NCBI GenBank assembly: GCA_947448675.1
Contig: CANFOR010000004.1
Span: forward strand, 1 to 33,509
Source: Betaproteobacteria bacterium
GTDB taxonomy: Bacteria > Pseudomonadota > Gammaproteobacteria > Burkholderiales > Burkholderiaceae_C
DNA: 33,509 nt
Direction of reading: 5' to 3'
Part shown: piece after piece, positions 17,916 to 27,928 of the stretch
How the letters are laid out: each line of letters begins with the position of its first letter
Position numbering within the stretch: the first letter of the stretch is position 1
Translations under genes and position numbers: made by a program
Notes under the pieces: generated by a model
Databases searched by the model: none
Told to the model about the DNA's origin: nothing
The model's input: the letters and a program-made list of their open reading frames with translations, nothing else

Positions 17916-18737
17916 TCACTTCACGGCTCCGGCGGTCAGGCCATCAATCAATCTACGCGAACAAATCGTAAACAATACCAATAGCGGCAAAGTAGCGATA
18001 GCGGAACCCACCATCACGGCTCCCCATTCGGTATTTACAGGGCTCTGCATGCTGCGCAAAGCCAGCGGCAAGGTGTACATTTCTGGTGAGCGCATCACGA
18101 TCAGTGGACCAATAAAATTGTTCCATGACGCTATGAAGGTAACCAGCCCCAATGTTCCCAATGCCGGCATTAGCAATGGCATTACGATGCGCCAGTAAAT
18201 TCCCCATTCACCGCAACCATCCATTCGAGCCGCTTCTATCAAGTCTTTGGGTATTGACGATGCTATGAATTGGCGCATCATAAAAATACCAAATGCACTG
18301 GCCGCCCCTGGTATGTACAAAGCACGGGGTTGGTCTATCCAGCCCAGTGCGTCCATGATCATAAAAGTGGGGATCATGCCCAGGAACGATGGCAAGAGCA
18401 TGGTACCCATAACTAGTAGGTAGAGTGGCTGCTTGAAATGAAATTCAAACATGGCAAACGCATAACCGCCCATCGAGCAAAACAGCAAAGTTAGAGCGGT
18501 TGAAGCCAGTGCTACGTAAATACTCCAAGCCAAGCTACGCCAAAACGGAATTTTTTCCGTCAAAATGTTCAGGTTTACGAGAAAACTGTCTCCAAAAAAC
18601 AAAGGCGGGGGCAAACTAAATATTTCACTGCGCGTGTGTGTGGCAAACACAAACATAAAGTAAAACGGCGTAAACATTACGAGTGCCCCGACGGCCACCA
18701 GCAGGTAGGCTGTGCGTGTCGCTAATTGGTGGGGGTT
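17916..18737 (-). CDS. Carbohydrate ABC transporter permease (MalG-type)
   Basis: Multi-TM protein with EAARMDGCGEWGIYWRIVMPLLMPALGTL EAA loop; start at 18737 (MNPHQLATRTAYLL) preferred over 18779, which overlaps the upstream gene. Confidence 0.92.
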   Translation of the reverse strand, partial: NPHQLATRTAYLLVAVGALVMFTPFYFMFVFATHTRSEIFSLPPPLFFGDSFLVNLNILTEKIPFWRSLAWSIYVALASTALTLLFCSMGGYAFAMFEFHFKQPLYLLVMGTMLLPSFLGMIPTFMIMDALGWIDQPRALYIPGAASAFGIFMMRQFIASSIPKDLIEAARMDGCGEWGIYWRIVMPLLMPALGTLGLVTFIASWNNFIGPLIVMRSPEMYTLPLALRSMQSPVNTEWGAVMVGSAIATLPLLVLFTICSRRLIDGLTAGAVK

Positions 18738-18747
18738 CATAGTAGGC

Positions 18748-19695
18748 TTAGTGTGAACTATCACGCGGCTTAAAAGCACGATTGGTAAGCCATGTCAGTA
18801 CAGCCACGACCACAAACAAACACCATGACAGTGCGCTTGCGCCGCCAAAGTCGTTAAACTCAAAGGCCGTACGGTACATATACATTGCGGTGGTCATGCC
18901 CGCTTGGTCGGTGCCTCCGCGCCCTCCTGTCAAAATAAAGGGCTCTTCAAAGAGTTGGATGCCACCCACAATACTGAGCGTAACGCCAAAATAAATCATT
19001 GGCTTGAGACTTGGTAGTGTGATGTAGAAAAATTTCTGCACACTGCCGGCGCCGTCCATGGTAGCGGCCTCGTAGATGTCGTGTGGAATCGTCTGCAGTG
19101 CCGCCAAATACAGAACAGCATTAAAGCCAACATAGCGCCAGAACACCACGATAGCAACTGCTGGTTTAACGTTCTCAGCACGGTTCAACCAGTCAATTGG
19201 CTCCGCCGGGAAGAATGCGCCCAGTAGAGGCACTTCCGAAATGAAGCGAATCGCAATATTTATCAAACCGTAATCTGTTGAGAACAGCGTTCCAAACATC
19301 ATGGCAATTGCTACGGTTGAAGTAATGTAAGGCAAGAAATAGAACCCCACCACTGTATTGCGTCCGTTTTGAATCGAGCGATGAATAAAGTAGGCCAATG
19401 GAATTGCAATCAGATGCTGCGGCACACCAGAGATCAGTGCCAGCCATATCGTGTTGCGCAGCGATTTCCAAAACCACTCATCCGTTAATGCAAAAATGAA
19501 ATTGCCCAAGCCCACGAAGCGCATGGTGGACAGGCCTGCCGTTGGCTCCCAGCTGTGAAAGGACAGGTACAGCGAAAATCCCAATGGAAACACGCCAAAT
19601 ACGATGAACAGAATTAGGAATGGACACAGCAAGACATAGGGCATGTACCTCGCTGGCATACGCCAGGCACGACCTTGAGCATTTGCTTTTGCCAT
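18748..19695 (-). CDS. Carbohydrate ABC transporter permease (MalF-type)
   Basis: Multi-TM; YEAATMDGAGSVQKFFYITLPSLKPMIYFG EAA loop. Confidence 0.93.
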   Translation of the reverse strand: MAKANAQGRAWRMPARYMPYVLLCPFLILFIVFGVFPLGFSLYLSFHSWEPTAGLSTMRFVGLGNFIFALTDEWFWKSLRNTIWLALISGVPQHLIAIPLAYFIHRSIQNGRNTVVGFYFLPYITSTVAIAMMFGTLFSTDYGLINIAIRFISEVPLLGAFFPAEPIDWLNRAENVKPAVAIVVFWRYVGFNAVLYLAALQTIPHDIYEAATMDGAGSVQKFFYITLPSLKPMIYFGVTLSIVGGIQLFEEPFILTGGRGGTDQAGMTTAMYMYRTAFEFNDFGGASALSWCLFVVVAVLTWLTNRAFKPRDSSH

Positions 19696-19704
19696 GCGGT
19701 ATTC

Positions 19705-20985
19705 TTACCTTGCGATGCGACGCTCTAGCAAGCGTTTTGCATCTGCGAGTGCCGTTTTAATATCTTTACCCTGGTCTAAGACCTTGTCCATTTCGGTATT
19801 GATGATTTCATCAGCGATGGGGTCCAACTTGTGCACTTCTACTGCATTGATCTTCGTGCTCGCTTCACGCCACAATAACCGCGCCTTTTGGTCCCCTAGA
19901 AATTCAATCGGCCGGTCAAAGAATGCATCTTTATGCACATCTACAAGGGCTGGAAATGCGTCTTGCGATTTAAATGCGCTCAGCTGTATTTCTGGATTCA
20001 GGGTCATCATTTGTACGAACTCCCAGGCCAATGCTTTGTTTTTTCCGGCTTTAGGAATGGTATAAAAACTCCCGCCCCATGAACCATACGCCGAGTCTGG
20101 CAATTGCGCCGCGCGCCACAAGCCCTTGGTCTTGGGTGCCAACCAGTTGCTCAAATGCCCTGCCAGCCACGCACCCGACAATTGCGTAGCAATCGTTCCG
20201 CGCCTGAATCCTTCGGTCCATTCATTCGACCACGCGTTTATTTTTCCATCTAATTTTTGTTCGCGTACTTTTTTAGCCAATTCAAAGGCCCTTACGAAAC
20301 GCGGCGAATCCACCAACACCTTACCCTTGTTGTCGATATACAAGCCCTCACCCGTCTTGATGTTCGAGCGGATCACAATATCTTTCACGTCACGCGCATG
20401 GGCCACCAGATAGGCACCGGTTGCCGCTTTGATCTTCACGCCCGAATTAACAAACGAGTCCCAAGATTGGGTTAATTCGCGCTCGTTAACTTGTGCCCGC
20501 TTCAGCAAATCTGCGCGGTAAAGTAAAGTTCCAGGGCCAATATCTGACGGCACTGCCACCACGTTGCCGGCATTGGTTGTGCCCTGCCTGAACGCGTAAG
20601 GCACAAAGTGCGCCTGCTGCAGTTTGATGCTGTATGGCGCAACGCCAAGGTCTTCTAAGCCCCCGCCCTCTGCAAAACGCGCGACATAACCGTACTCGAC
20701 CACCATCACATCGGGCAAATTAGATGACGTGGAAAGCGATGTCGTCATTGCAGTATGGTGGTCTGCAAAGGCGCGGCTCGTCACCTTGATCTCCACGTTT
20801 GGATGCTTTTTCTTCCAGGCCGGGATAACGGATTTAACTATTTCATCAACTGCCGGATACGCCGCCACAATTAAGCTTTGCTGGGCCAGTGCACTGGACG
20901 TTAGAGCAATCGCGATCAGGCCTGACAGCGTCAGCTTGCTGGCAAAGGTGCAGGCATGGGGCATAGGATTATTTCTTTGGTTCAT
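19705..20985 (-). CDS. Sugar ABC transporter extracellular solute-binding protein (family 1)
   Basis: Signal peptide (LTLSGLIAIALTSSALAQ); LPDVMVVEYGYVARFAEGGGLEDLG; GSWGGSFYTIPKAGKNKALAWEFVQMMT. Alternative start at 20964. Confidence 0.92.
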   Translation of the reverse strand: MNQRNNPMPHACTFASKLTLSGLIAIALTSSALAQQSLIVAAYPAVDEIVKSVIPAWKKKHPNVEIKVTSRAFADHHTAMTTSLSTSSNLPDVMVVEYGYVARFAEGGGLEDLGVAPYSIKLQQAHFVPYAFRQGTTNAGNVVAVPSDIGPGTLLYRADLLKRAQVNERELTQSWDSFVNSGVKIKAATGAYLVAHARDVKDIVIRSNIKTGEGLYIDNKGKVLVDSPRFVRAFELAKKVREQKLDGKINAWSNEWTEGFRRGTIATQLSGAWLAGHLSNWLAPKTKGLWRAAQLPDSAYGSWGGSFYTIPKAGKNKALAWEFVQMMTLNPEIQLSAFKSQDAFPALVDVHKDAFFDRPIEFLGDQKARLLWREASTKINAVEVHKLDPIADEIINTEMDKVLDQGKDIKTALADAKRLLERRIAR

Positions 20986-20992
20986 ATAGATA

Positions 20993-21006
20993 TGAAAGCG
21001 CTTTCA
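20993..21006. promoter_or_regulatory. LacI-family operator, exact palindrome TGAAAGCGCTTTCA, abutting a TATAAT -10-like hexamer (minus strand, 21006..21011)
   Basis: Read directly upstream of the solute-binding-protein gene. Confidence 0.87.
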
Positions 21007-21061
21007 TTATAATGTGCGCGTCTATCACGGTGCTTGCAGGGTATACCCCAAAGCAAAGCAG

Positions 21062-22114
21062 TTAATTCACGTGGCGTCGGCAGGATTCGCGCAGAATTAA
21101 GCGAGGGGGTGGCAACTCAAAAACGGGCTGGGTTCCTGCCAACATCTGCAAAAGCACATCGGCTGCAATTTGGCCAAGTTCATATGCTGACTGGCTCACG
21201 CTACTTAAAGGTGGATTGGCATACATTGACGAGGCCAAGTCGTCATACCCGATCAAAGACACGTCTTCCGGCACACGCAAGGAGTGTCGACTCAAGCCAA
21301 GCGCGGCCCCCACAGCCATTTGGTCGTTGGCGGCAAAAATCGCAGTGAAACGCTTACGCGAGGCAATCAGCTCCAGCACGGCCTGCAATCCGCTGGCTTC
21401 AAAGAACCCACCTTCTGCCAACAATGCAGGGTCAAACGCGATACGGGACGCCTCCAAAGCTTTGCGGTAACCTAATAAGCGCTCAATGGCATCTGGGTGT
21501 TGAGGGTCGCCACTGATGAAGGCAATTTGGCGGTGCCCCAAATCAATTAGTTGCTGGGTCGCCATGCGTGCACCCTCCACATTGTCGTGGTTTAAAGCGA
21601 CCAGGCCGGGTGCCGTCAGCGCTCGCCCTGTCACGACGATTGGCAACGATTTGGCATAGCTCTTTAACGCCTTGTCCGTCATGCGCCCTGTTAATACGAT
21701 GATGCCGTCGACGCGGCGTGCGCGCAAAGCGTCTATGCACCGGGTTTCAACTTCGGCATCCCATTGCCCGCTCACAAACAAGGGGCAATAGCCAAAGGGC
21801 AATAACTTTTCTTCAATGCCTCTTAGGGTGGAGCCATAAAAAGGGCTGTCTAGGCTCTGCGTTACCACGCCAATGCTATAGGTACGCCCCCCGGCCAAGC
21901 CTCTGGCAACCAAATTAGGAACAAAACCTAGCTTCTCGATTGCATCGTCCACGGCCTTCTTGCGGACAAGGCTCACAACAGCTGTGCCATTAAGAATCCG
22001 CGATACCGTTGCAGACGATACGCCCGCCTCTTTGGCCACCATGTCCAAAGTTACCACTTTGGGGATAGAGGTTGGAGAGACTTTCGTCAGCTTATTCTTT
22101 GGATTGACGCTCAT
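21062..22114 (-). CDS. LacI-family transcriptional regulator
   Basis: VTLDMVAKEAGVSSATVSRILNGTAVVSLVRKKAVDDAIEKLGFVPNLVARGLAGGRTYSIGVV HTH and periplasmic-binding-like core. Confidence 0.96.
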   Translation of the reverse strand: MSVNPKNKLTKVSPTSIPKVVTLDMVAKEAGVSSATVSRILNGTAVVSLVRKKAVDDAIEKLGFVPNLVARGLAGGRTYSIGVVTQSLDSPFYGSTLRGIEEKLLPFGYCPLFVSGQWDAEVETRCIDALRARRVDGIIVLTGRMTDKALKSYAKSLPIVVTGRALTAPGLVALNHDNVEGARMATQQLIDLGHRQIAFISGDPQHPDAIERLLGYRKALEASRIAFDPALLAEGGFFEASGLQAVLELIASRKRFTAIFAANDQMAVGAALGLSRHSLRVPEDVSLIGYDDLASSMYANPPLSSVSQSAYELGQIAADVLLQMLAGTQPVFELPPPRLILRESCRRHVN

Positions 22115-22136
22115 GATTGAAATAATAATTCAATCA
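22114..22136. promoter_or_regulatory. Perfect inverted repeat TGATTGAA-N7-TTCAATCA overlapping the lacI-family gene start codon
   Basis: tgattgaaataataattcaatca read directly; 8-bp arms, differs from the GAAAGCGCTTTC operator. Confidence 0.6.
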
Positions 22137-22151
22137 ATCTAACAGATCCGC

Positions 22152-23141
22152 TCACGATAGCCGCCTCACACCCGGCAGCTCACACGCATAAATCGCGTTG
22201 CGCAGCGCGGCGATGGCTTCATAACGGGTGAAGCTGCGGCGCCAGGCCAGCACCACGCGGCGGGTCGGGGGCTCACTACCTTCTTCGTCGGCAATGGCCA
22301 AATACCTCACATAGCTTTCGTCGTCGTGGCTGAGCGGTCCGGGGGGGGTTGTAGCCTTGGCGTTTTGCGCGCGCAGCGCGTTTTTGGGTACCGAAAGGCG
22401 CGGCACCAGGGTTACGCCCATGCCTGCAGCCACCATGTGTTTGATGGTCTCTAACGAGGAGCCTTCAAAGCTTTTGCGGATGCCTTCAGCATTGCTGGAA
22501 AAGCGGGCATACTCGGGGCAAACCTCAAGCACGTGGTCGCGAAAGCAGTGGCCGGTGCCCAGGAGCAGCATGGTCTCAGCCTTCAACTCTGCAGCGCTTA
22601 CGCTGGCGCGCGCGGCCAGCGGGTGGCTGCTGGGCACGGCGGCCATGAAGGGCTCGTCGTACAGCGGGGCCACGGCCAAGCCAGTGTCGGGGAAGGGCTC
22701 GGCCATGATGGCGCAGTCGATCTCGCCGGTGCGCAGCATCTCCAGCAGCTTGACGGTAAAGTTCTCTTGCAACATAAGCGGCATTTGCGGCGACTTGTCG
22801 ATGCATTGGCGCACCAAGTCGGGCAGCAAATACGGGCCAATGGTGTAGATCAACCCCAGGCGCAGCGGCCCGGCCAATGGGTCTTTGCCGCGCCGGGCGA
22901 TGTCTTTAATGTGGGCCGCTTGTTCGAGCACGCTTTGTGCTTGGCGCACGATGTCTTCCCCCAGCGGGGTAACGCTTACCTCATTCGCGCTGCGCTCAAA
23001 GAGCTTGACCTCTAGCTCGTCTTCCAGCTTTTTAATGGCCACGCTGAGCGTGGGCTGCGAGACAAAGCAAGCCTCGGCGGCCTTGCCAAAGTGCTTTTCG
23101 CGGGCCACGGCGACGATGTATTTGAGTTCGGTAAGGGTCAT
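22152..23141 (-). CDS. oxyR: LysR-family hydrogen-peroxide-sensing regulator OxyR
   Basis: MTLTELKYIVAVAREKHFGKAAEACFVSQPTLSVAIKKLEDELEVKLFER; redox pair region LLLGTGHCFRDHVLEVCPE. Confidence 0.92.
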   Translation of the reverse strand: MTLTELKYIVAVAREKHFGKAAEACFVSQPTLSVAIKKLEDELEVKLFERSANEVSVTPLGEDIVRQAQSVLEQAAHIKDIARRGKDPLAGPLRLGLIYTIGPYLLPDLVRQCIDKSPQMPLMLQENFTVKLLEMLRTGEIDCAIMAEPFPDTGLAVAPLYDEPFMAAVPSSHPLAARASVSAAELKAETMLLLGTGHCFRDHVLEVCPEYARFSSNAEGIRKSFEGSSLETIKHMVAAGMGVTLVPRLSVPKNALRAQNAKATTPPGPLSHDDESYVRYLAIADEEGSEPPTRRVVLAWRRSFTRYEAIAALRNAIYACELPGVRRLS

Positions 23142-23166
23142 GGTAATGCGACAGTTTAGGCCTTCT

Positions 23167-25428
23167 TCAAGCCTTGAGGAATTGGGCCTTGCCGCCCAAC
23201 CAGCGCTCTACATGTTGCTGCGCCAAAGCAGGGTGCTGGTCAAGCAGCCGTGGCGCGGCGGCGCGGGCCCATTCGAGCAGTTCGATATCGATGGCCAAGT
23301 CGGCAAAGCGCAGCAGGGCCGCGCCCGACTGGCGCGCCCCTAAAAATTCGCCCGGACCCCGAATCTCAAGGTCGCGCCGGGCGATCTCAAAACCGTCAGC
23401 AGTCTCGGCCATAGCCTTGAGGCGCGCCCGTGCCAGCTCACCCAGGCGCGCTGCGTCGCCCGTCGAATACAAGAGCACGCAGGCCGAGGCCGCTGCGCCA
23501 CGGCCCACCCGGCCACGCAACTGGTGTAGCTGACTCAGGCCAAAACGCTCGGCGTGCTCGATCACCATCAGGCTGGCATTGGGCACGTCAACGCCGACCT
23601 CGATCACCGTGGTGCTGACCAGCACGCCCATTGCGCCCTGGGTGAAGAGCTCCATCACCGCGCGCTTCTCGGCCTGGGGCATGCGCGAGTGCAGCAGGCC
23701 GACCATGCTGTGGGGCAAGGCGGCGCTCAGCTCGGCGTGGGTTTGCGTGGCGTTGCGCAGGTCGAGCGCTTCGCTCTCTTCGATGAGCGGGCAAACCCAG
23801 TAGACCTGGCGCCCCTGCGCCAGCTGGCCCGCCACGCGCGTGAGCACTTCGTCACGCCGCGCCTCGGCCACCAGCTTGGTGATGATGGGCGTGCGCCCCG
23901 GCGGCAGCTCGTCAATGGTCGAGACGCTGAGGTCGGCGTAATAGCTCATGGCCAGAGTGCGCGGAATGGGTGTGGCCGTCATCATGAGAAGGTGCGGCTC
24001 TACCCCCGGGGCAGCAGGCTGCGGCCCGGCAGAGTCGGCTCCGCGCTGCCCCGGGGCTGGCTCCAGCGTTTTGCCATCGCTGTTCATCTTGTCGCGCAGG
24101 GCCAGGCGCTGCTGCACGCCGAAGCGGTGCTGCTCGTCGATGATGGCCAGCGCCAGTTGGTAGAACTCCACCTTGTCTTGGATGATGGCGTGCGTGCCCA
24201 CCACCAGGGCCGCTGCGCCACTGGCCACAGCGGCGAGCATGCTGCGACGCTCTTGGGTTTTTTGGCTGCCAGTGAGCCAGGCCACTTGCACGCCCAGCGG
24301 CTCTAGCCAGCCAATGAGTTTGTGAAAGTGCTGTGCGGCCAAAATTTCGGTGGGTGCCATCAGCGCGCACTGGTAGCCCGCGTCGATGCAGCGCGCCGCA
24401 GCCAAGGCCGCGACCACGGTTTTGCCAGAGCCCACGTCGCCTTGCAGCAAGCGGTGCATGGGCACGCCGCGTGCGAGGTCGTGGGCGATTTCTTGGCAAA
24501 CGCGTTGCTGGGCAGCGGTGAGCTGAAAGGGCAGCGCGGCGAGGAGTTGCGCGTGCAGGCTTGCGCCATGGCCAGCCGCTGCAAGCGCTGACGAAGAGCT
24601 TGCAGCGAGCGCGGGCGAAAGGTTTGAAGCGAGCGCGGGCGCTCGCAGCAACTCACGCTCGCGCTTGGACTGCAGTTGCGAGATTTGCTGCGCCAACAGC
24701 TCCTCGCGTTTCAGCCGTTGCCAGGCCGGGTGGCTTTGGTCTTGCAAGGTGGCCAGCTGCACGTCGGGCGTGGGGTGATGCAAAAATGATAGCGCCTTAC
24801 GCATATTCCATGCGCCTTTCGGGCCATTTTGGCTTGCAAATAAGGGCTCCAAGGTGTCGCTCAGGTCGGCTTGGGCCAAGCCCGCGAGCACGGCGCGGCG
24901 CAAATAATTTTGCGGCAAACCGGCTACTGTGGAATACACCGGCGTCAGCGCTTGCGGCAGCTCGCCACCGGCTGCTTTGCAGGCGGGGTGCATCATGCTG
25001 CGGGCCACAAAGCCGCCCTTGACTTCACCGCGCACGCGCACGCGGTTGCCCACGGCCAAAGCTTTTTGCTGCGAGGGGTAGAAGCTAAAAAAGCGCAGCA
25101 AGCAGGTGTCGGAGCCGTCGTCCACCGTGACCAGCAGTTGGCGGCGCGGGCGGTAGGTCACCTCGCAGGCGGTGACGACGGCTTCGATCTGCACGGTGTC
25201 ACCGTCGCGTGCGTCGGCCAAGCGGGTGATGCGGGTTTCGTCTTCGTAGCGCAGGGGCAGGTGCAGGGCCAGGTCGATGGGGCGTAGCAAGCCCATTTTG
25301 CGCAGGGCCTTTTGGGGCGCGCTGAGCGCCGCGCTCGGTGTTGCGGCGGGTGGAGCGGCGGTTGGGGCAGCAGGTGTTGCAGCCGATAGTGCGGCGCGGG
25401 CTGCGGCAGAGGGCTTGGGCACAGGCAT
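23167..25428 (-). CDS. recG: ATP-dependent DNA helicase RecG
   Basis: [78 protein letters not shown]. Confidence 0.96.
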   Translation of the reverse strand: MPVPKPSAAARAALSAATPAAPTAAPPAATPSAALSAPQKALRKMGLLRPIDLALHLPLRYEDETRITRLADARDGDTVQIEAVVTACEVTYRPRRQLLVTVDDGSDTCLLRFFSFYPSQQKALAVGNRVRVRGEVKGGFVARSMMHPACKAAGGELPQALTPVYSTVAGLPQNYLRRAVLAGLAQADLSDTLEPLFASQNGPKGAWNMRKALSFLHHPTPDVQLATLQDQSHPAWQRLKREELLAQQISQLQSKRERELLRAPALASNLSPALAASSSSALAAAGHGASLHAQLLAALPFQLTAAQQRVCQEIAHDLARGVPMHRLLQGDVGSGKTVVAALAAARCIDAGYQCALMAPTEILAAQHFHKLIGWLEPLGVQVAWLTGSQKTQERRSMLAAVASGAAALVVGTHAIIQDKVEFYQLALAIIDEQHRFGVQQRLALRDKMNSDGKTLEPAPGQRGADSAGPQPAAPGVEPHLLMMTATPIPRTLAMSYYADLSVSTIDELPPGRTPIITKLVAEARRDEVLTRVAGQLAQGRQVYWVCPLIEESEALDLRNATQTHAELSAALPHSMVGLLHSRMPQAEKRAVMELFTQGAMGVLVSTTVIEVGVDVPNASLMVIEHAERFGLSQLHQLRGRVGRGAAASACVLLYSTGDAARLGELARARLKAMAETADGFEIARRDLEIRGPGEFLGARQSGAALLRFADLAIDIELLEWARAAAPRLLDQHPALAQQHVERWLGGKAQFLKA

Positions 25429-25483
25429 GGGACAATTGTGCCTTGTACCACCTTGGAACGGGCTTGTTCAGCCCTCAAGCCGC

Positions 25484-26575
25484 ATGCGCACTTTTTCTTT
25501 GAGCGACTTTGACTTCGCCCTGCCCCCCGAGCTGATTGCGCAACACCCTGCGCCCGAGCGCAGCGGCTCGCGTTTGCTCGACGGGCGCGGCGGCGCTATG
25601 GTAGACCGTATCTTTCACCAACTGCCGAGCCTGCTGCGCGCGGGCGACCTGCTGGTGTTCAACAACACCAAGGTCATCAAGGCGCGCTTGTTTGGCGAGA
25701 AGCCCACGGGCGGCAAGGTCGAGCTGTTGGTGGAGCGCGTGCTGGGCGGTAACCAAGTGGCGGCGCACATGCGGGTGAGCAAAAAACCGGAAGTGGGCAC
25801 CAGCCTGGTCTTGGGTGGCCTGACGGGCGCGCGCGAGGGCCTGCGCGCCACCTTGCTGGGGCGTTGGCCCGAGCGCGCAGGCGAAGAGCCCGCCGCCATG
25901 TTCCGCTTTGTGCTGAGCAACAACGCGGGCGACGACCCGCTGACCCTGCTCGAACGCCACGGCCATGTGCCCCTGCCGCCCTACATTACCCACACGGACG
26001 AAGCGCAAGACCAAGAGCGCTACCAAACCGTGTTTGCGGCAGTGCCCGGCGCAGTGGCGGCACCCACAGCCGCCTTGCATTTTGACGACGCGCTGCTCAG
26101 CGCACTCGGCGCAGCGGGCGTGCAGCGCGCCAGCGTCACCCTGCATGTGGGCGCAGGCACCTTCCAACCCGTGAAGACCGAAAACATTGCTGAGCACCAC
26201 ATGCACAGCGAGTGGTATGCCATACCACCCGAAACCATTGCGGCCATAGCGGCCTGCCGTGCGCGCGGTGGCCGTGTGGTGGCGGTGGGCACGACCACGG
26301 TGCGCACGCTGGAGTCGTATGCCCAGCGCGTGGCGGCTGGGCATACCGCACAAGCCGCGCTGAGCGGCGACACGCAAATATTCATCACGCCGGGTTTTCG
26401 CTTTGCCATGGTGGACCTGCTGCTCACCAATTTTCACCTGCCCAAAAGCACCTTGATGATGCTGGTGTCGGCCTTTGCGGGGCATGCGCACACCATGGGG
26501 CTGTATGCCCACGCCGTGGAAAACCAGTACCGGTTTTTTAGCTATGGCGATGCCATGCTGCTGGCCAAGGCCTGA
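25484..26575 (+). CDS. queA: S-adenosylmethionine:tRNA ribosyltransferase-isomerase QueA
   Basis: [96 protein letters not shown]. Confidence 0.96.
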   Translation: MRTFSLSDFDFALPPELIAQHPAPERSGSRLLDGRGGAMVDRIFHQLPSLLRAGDLLVFNNTKVIKARLFGEKPTGGKVELLVERVLGGNQVAAHMRVSKKPEVGTSLVLGGLTGAREGLRATLLGRWPERAGEEPAAMFRFVLSNNAGDDPLTLLERHGHVPLPPYITHTDEAQDQERYQTVFAAVPGAVAAPTAALHFDDALLSALGAAGVQRASVTLHVGAGTFQPVKTENIAEHHMHSEWYAIPPETIAAIAACRARGGRVVAVGTTTVRTLESYAQRVAAGHTAQAALSGDTQIFITPGFRFAMVDLLLTNFHLPKSTLMMLVSAFAGHAHTMGLYAHAVENQYRFFSYGDAMLLAKA

Positions 26576-27535
26576 CTATTCGGCCTTGATGCCCGCATAG
26601 GCGGCCACGCGCGCCCAGCGCACCAGCTCGGCACGCATGAAGTCGGTTGCCGCTTCGGGTGTGGTGAAGAAGGGCTGAAAGCCCAGCTTGTCAAAGCGCT
26701 CTTGCATTTCAGGCGTGCGCCCTATTTTTGCCACGGCATTGCTGAGCTTCTTAACCGTAGCGGGCGGCGTTCCCGCAGGCGCATACAGGGCAAACCAATT
26801 GGACAGGTCCACGCCTTGGTAGCCCGCTTCTAAAAAGCTGGGAACATTGGGCAGCGCCGGGTTGCGCACGGGCGCCGCCACGGCGATGGCCCGAATGCGG
26901 CCTTGCTGGATATAGGGCAGCGCGTTTTGGATGGGGCTGAACATGTAACTCAGCTGGCCACCCACCAGGTCGGTCATGGCCTGGGATTGGCCTTTGTAGG
27001 GTATGTGGTTGGACTTGATGGAGGCCAGCTGGTTAAAAAATTCAGCGTGCAAATGCTGCGGGCTGCCCAGGCCCGCAGAGCCGTAGTGGAGATCGCCATT
27101 TTTGCTTTTGGCGAGCTGCACAAATTCAGCCAGGGTATTGGCTTTGACGCTGGGGTGCACCACCAATACCGAGCCGGTTTGCGCAATCAGGCTGACGGCT
27201 TGCAGATCTTTTAGCAGATCGTAGGGCAGCTTGCGGTAGACCGCTACATTGGTCGCAATGGTGGCGGGCGAGACCAAGAGCGTACGACCATCGGGCTTGG
27301 CCTTGGTGACAAACTCCACACCAATGTTGCCGCCCGCGCCCAATTTGTTTTCGACCAAAACGGTTTGTCCCAGCGCCTCCGCGAGCTTTTGCCCCAGGGT
27401 GCGGGCCAGCAAATCGGTGCCACCACCCGCGGCTACAGGCACGATGATTTGCATCGGCGCATTGCTTTGCGCCAGCGCGCACACACCCCCCACTGCAAGT
27501 ATGAAACCTAGAACGATACGGGCGAACGAAGGCAT
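26576..27535 (-). CDS. Bug-family tripartite tricarboxylate transporter substrate-binding protein
   Basis: MQIIVPVAAGGGTDLLARTLGQKLAEALGQTVLVENKLGAGGNIGVEFVTKAKPDGRTLLV. Confidence 0.93.
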   Translation of the reverse strand: MPSFARIVLGFILAVGGVCALAQSNAPMQIIVPVAAGGGTDLLARTLGQKLAEALGQTVLVENKLGAGGNIGVEFVTKAKPDGRTLLVSPATIATNVAVYRKLPYDLLKDLQAVSLIAQTGSVLVVHPSVKANTLAEFVQLAKSKNGDLHYGSAGLGSPQHLHAEFFNQLASIKSNHIPYKGQSQAMTDLVGGQLSYMFSPIQNALPYIQQGRIRAIAVAAPVRNPALPNVPSFLEAGYQGVDLSNWFALYAPAGTPPATVKKLSNAVAKIGRTPEMQERFDKLGFQPFFTTPEAATDFMRAELVRWARVAAYAGIKAE

Positions 27536-27553
27536 GGAGACTCCAAAAAATTC

Positions 27554-27928
27554 TTAGGCCTTGGCAAAGTAACGCACGCTGGGCAGGCCTTGGTAGCCGG
27601 CGTCTTGCGTCCACAGGCTGGCACCGTGCTCTAGGGCCATGCTGTACATGGCCGCATCGGCCAGGGCCAGCTTATGGCGGGCGGCGGTTTCAGCGGCAAC
27701 AATGGCGCGGCGCTCGCTCAGGTCGAGCACGGTGCCCAGGCGCATCGCGTCGAGGCAGGCAGTGACCAGCTCCGAGGGCAGCTTGCGGCTGAGTACGCGG
27801 TGTACCTCAAACAAAGAGATGGTGGGCACCAGCAAGTGGGCGCGATCTTCGATGACCGGCTTGAAAATAGGCCCGTTCGCCCCTGCTTGAAAAAACTCTA
27901 TCCACCCCGATGAATCGACTACGTTCAT
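27554..27928 (-). CDS. PIN-domain ribonuclease toxin (VapC-like)
   Basis: MNVVDSSGWIEFF...LSERRAIVAAETAARHKLALADAAMYSMALEHGASLWTQDAGYQGL with PIN acidic residues; 4-bp overlap with the upstream AbrB-type gene. Confidence 0.9.
   Translation of the reverse strand: MNVVDSSGWIEFFQAGANGPIFKPVIEDRAHLLVPTISLFEVHRVLSRKLPSELVTACLDAMRLGTVLDLSERRAIVAAETAARHKLALADAAMYSMALEHGASLWTQDAGYQGLPSVRYFAKA

Noticed and set aside
24602-24655. GCGAGCGCGGGCG repeat in recG considered as a mobile-element footprint
   Set aside because: In frame, very short and imperfect, no target-site duplication or terminal inverted repeats.
25475-26512. 345-aa minus-strand ORF opposite queA
   Set aside because: High-GC antisense shadow of a clearly conserved gene; low-complexity His/Gln/Arg-rich translation with no recognisable domain.
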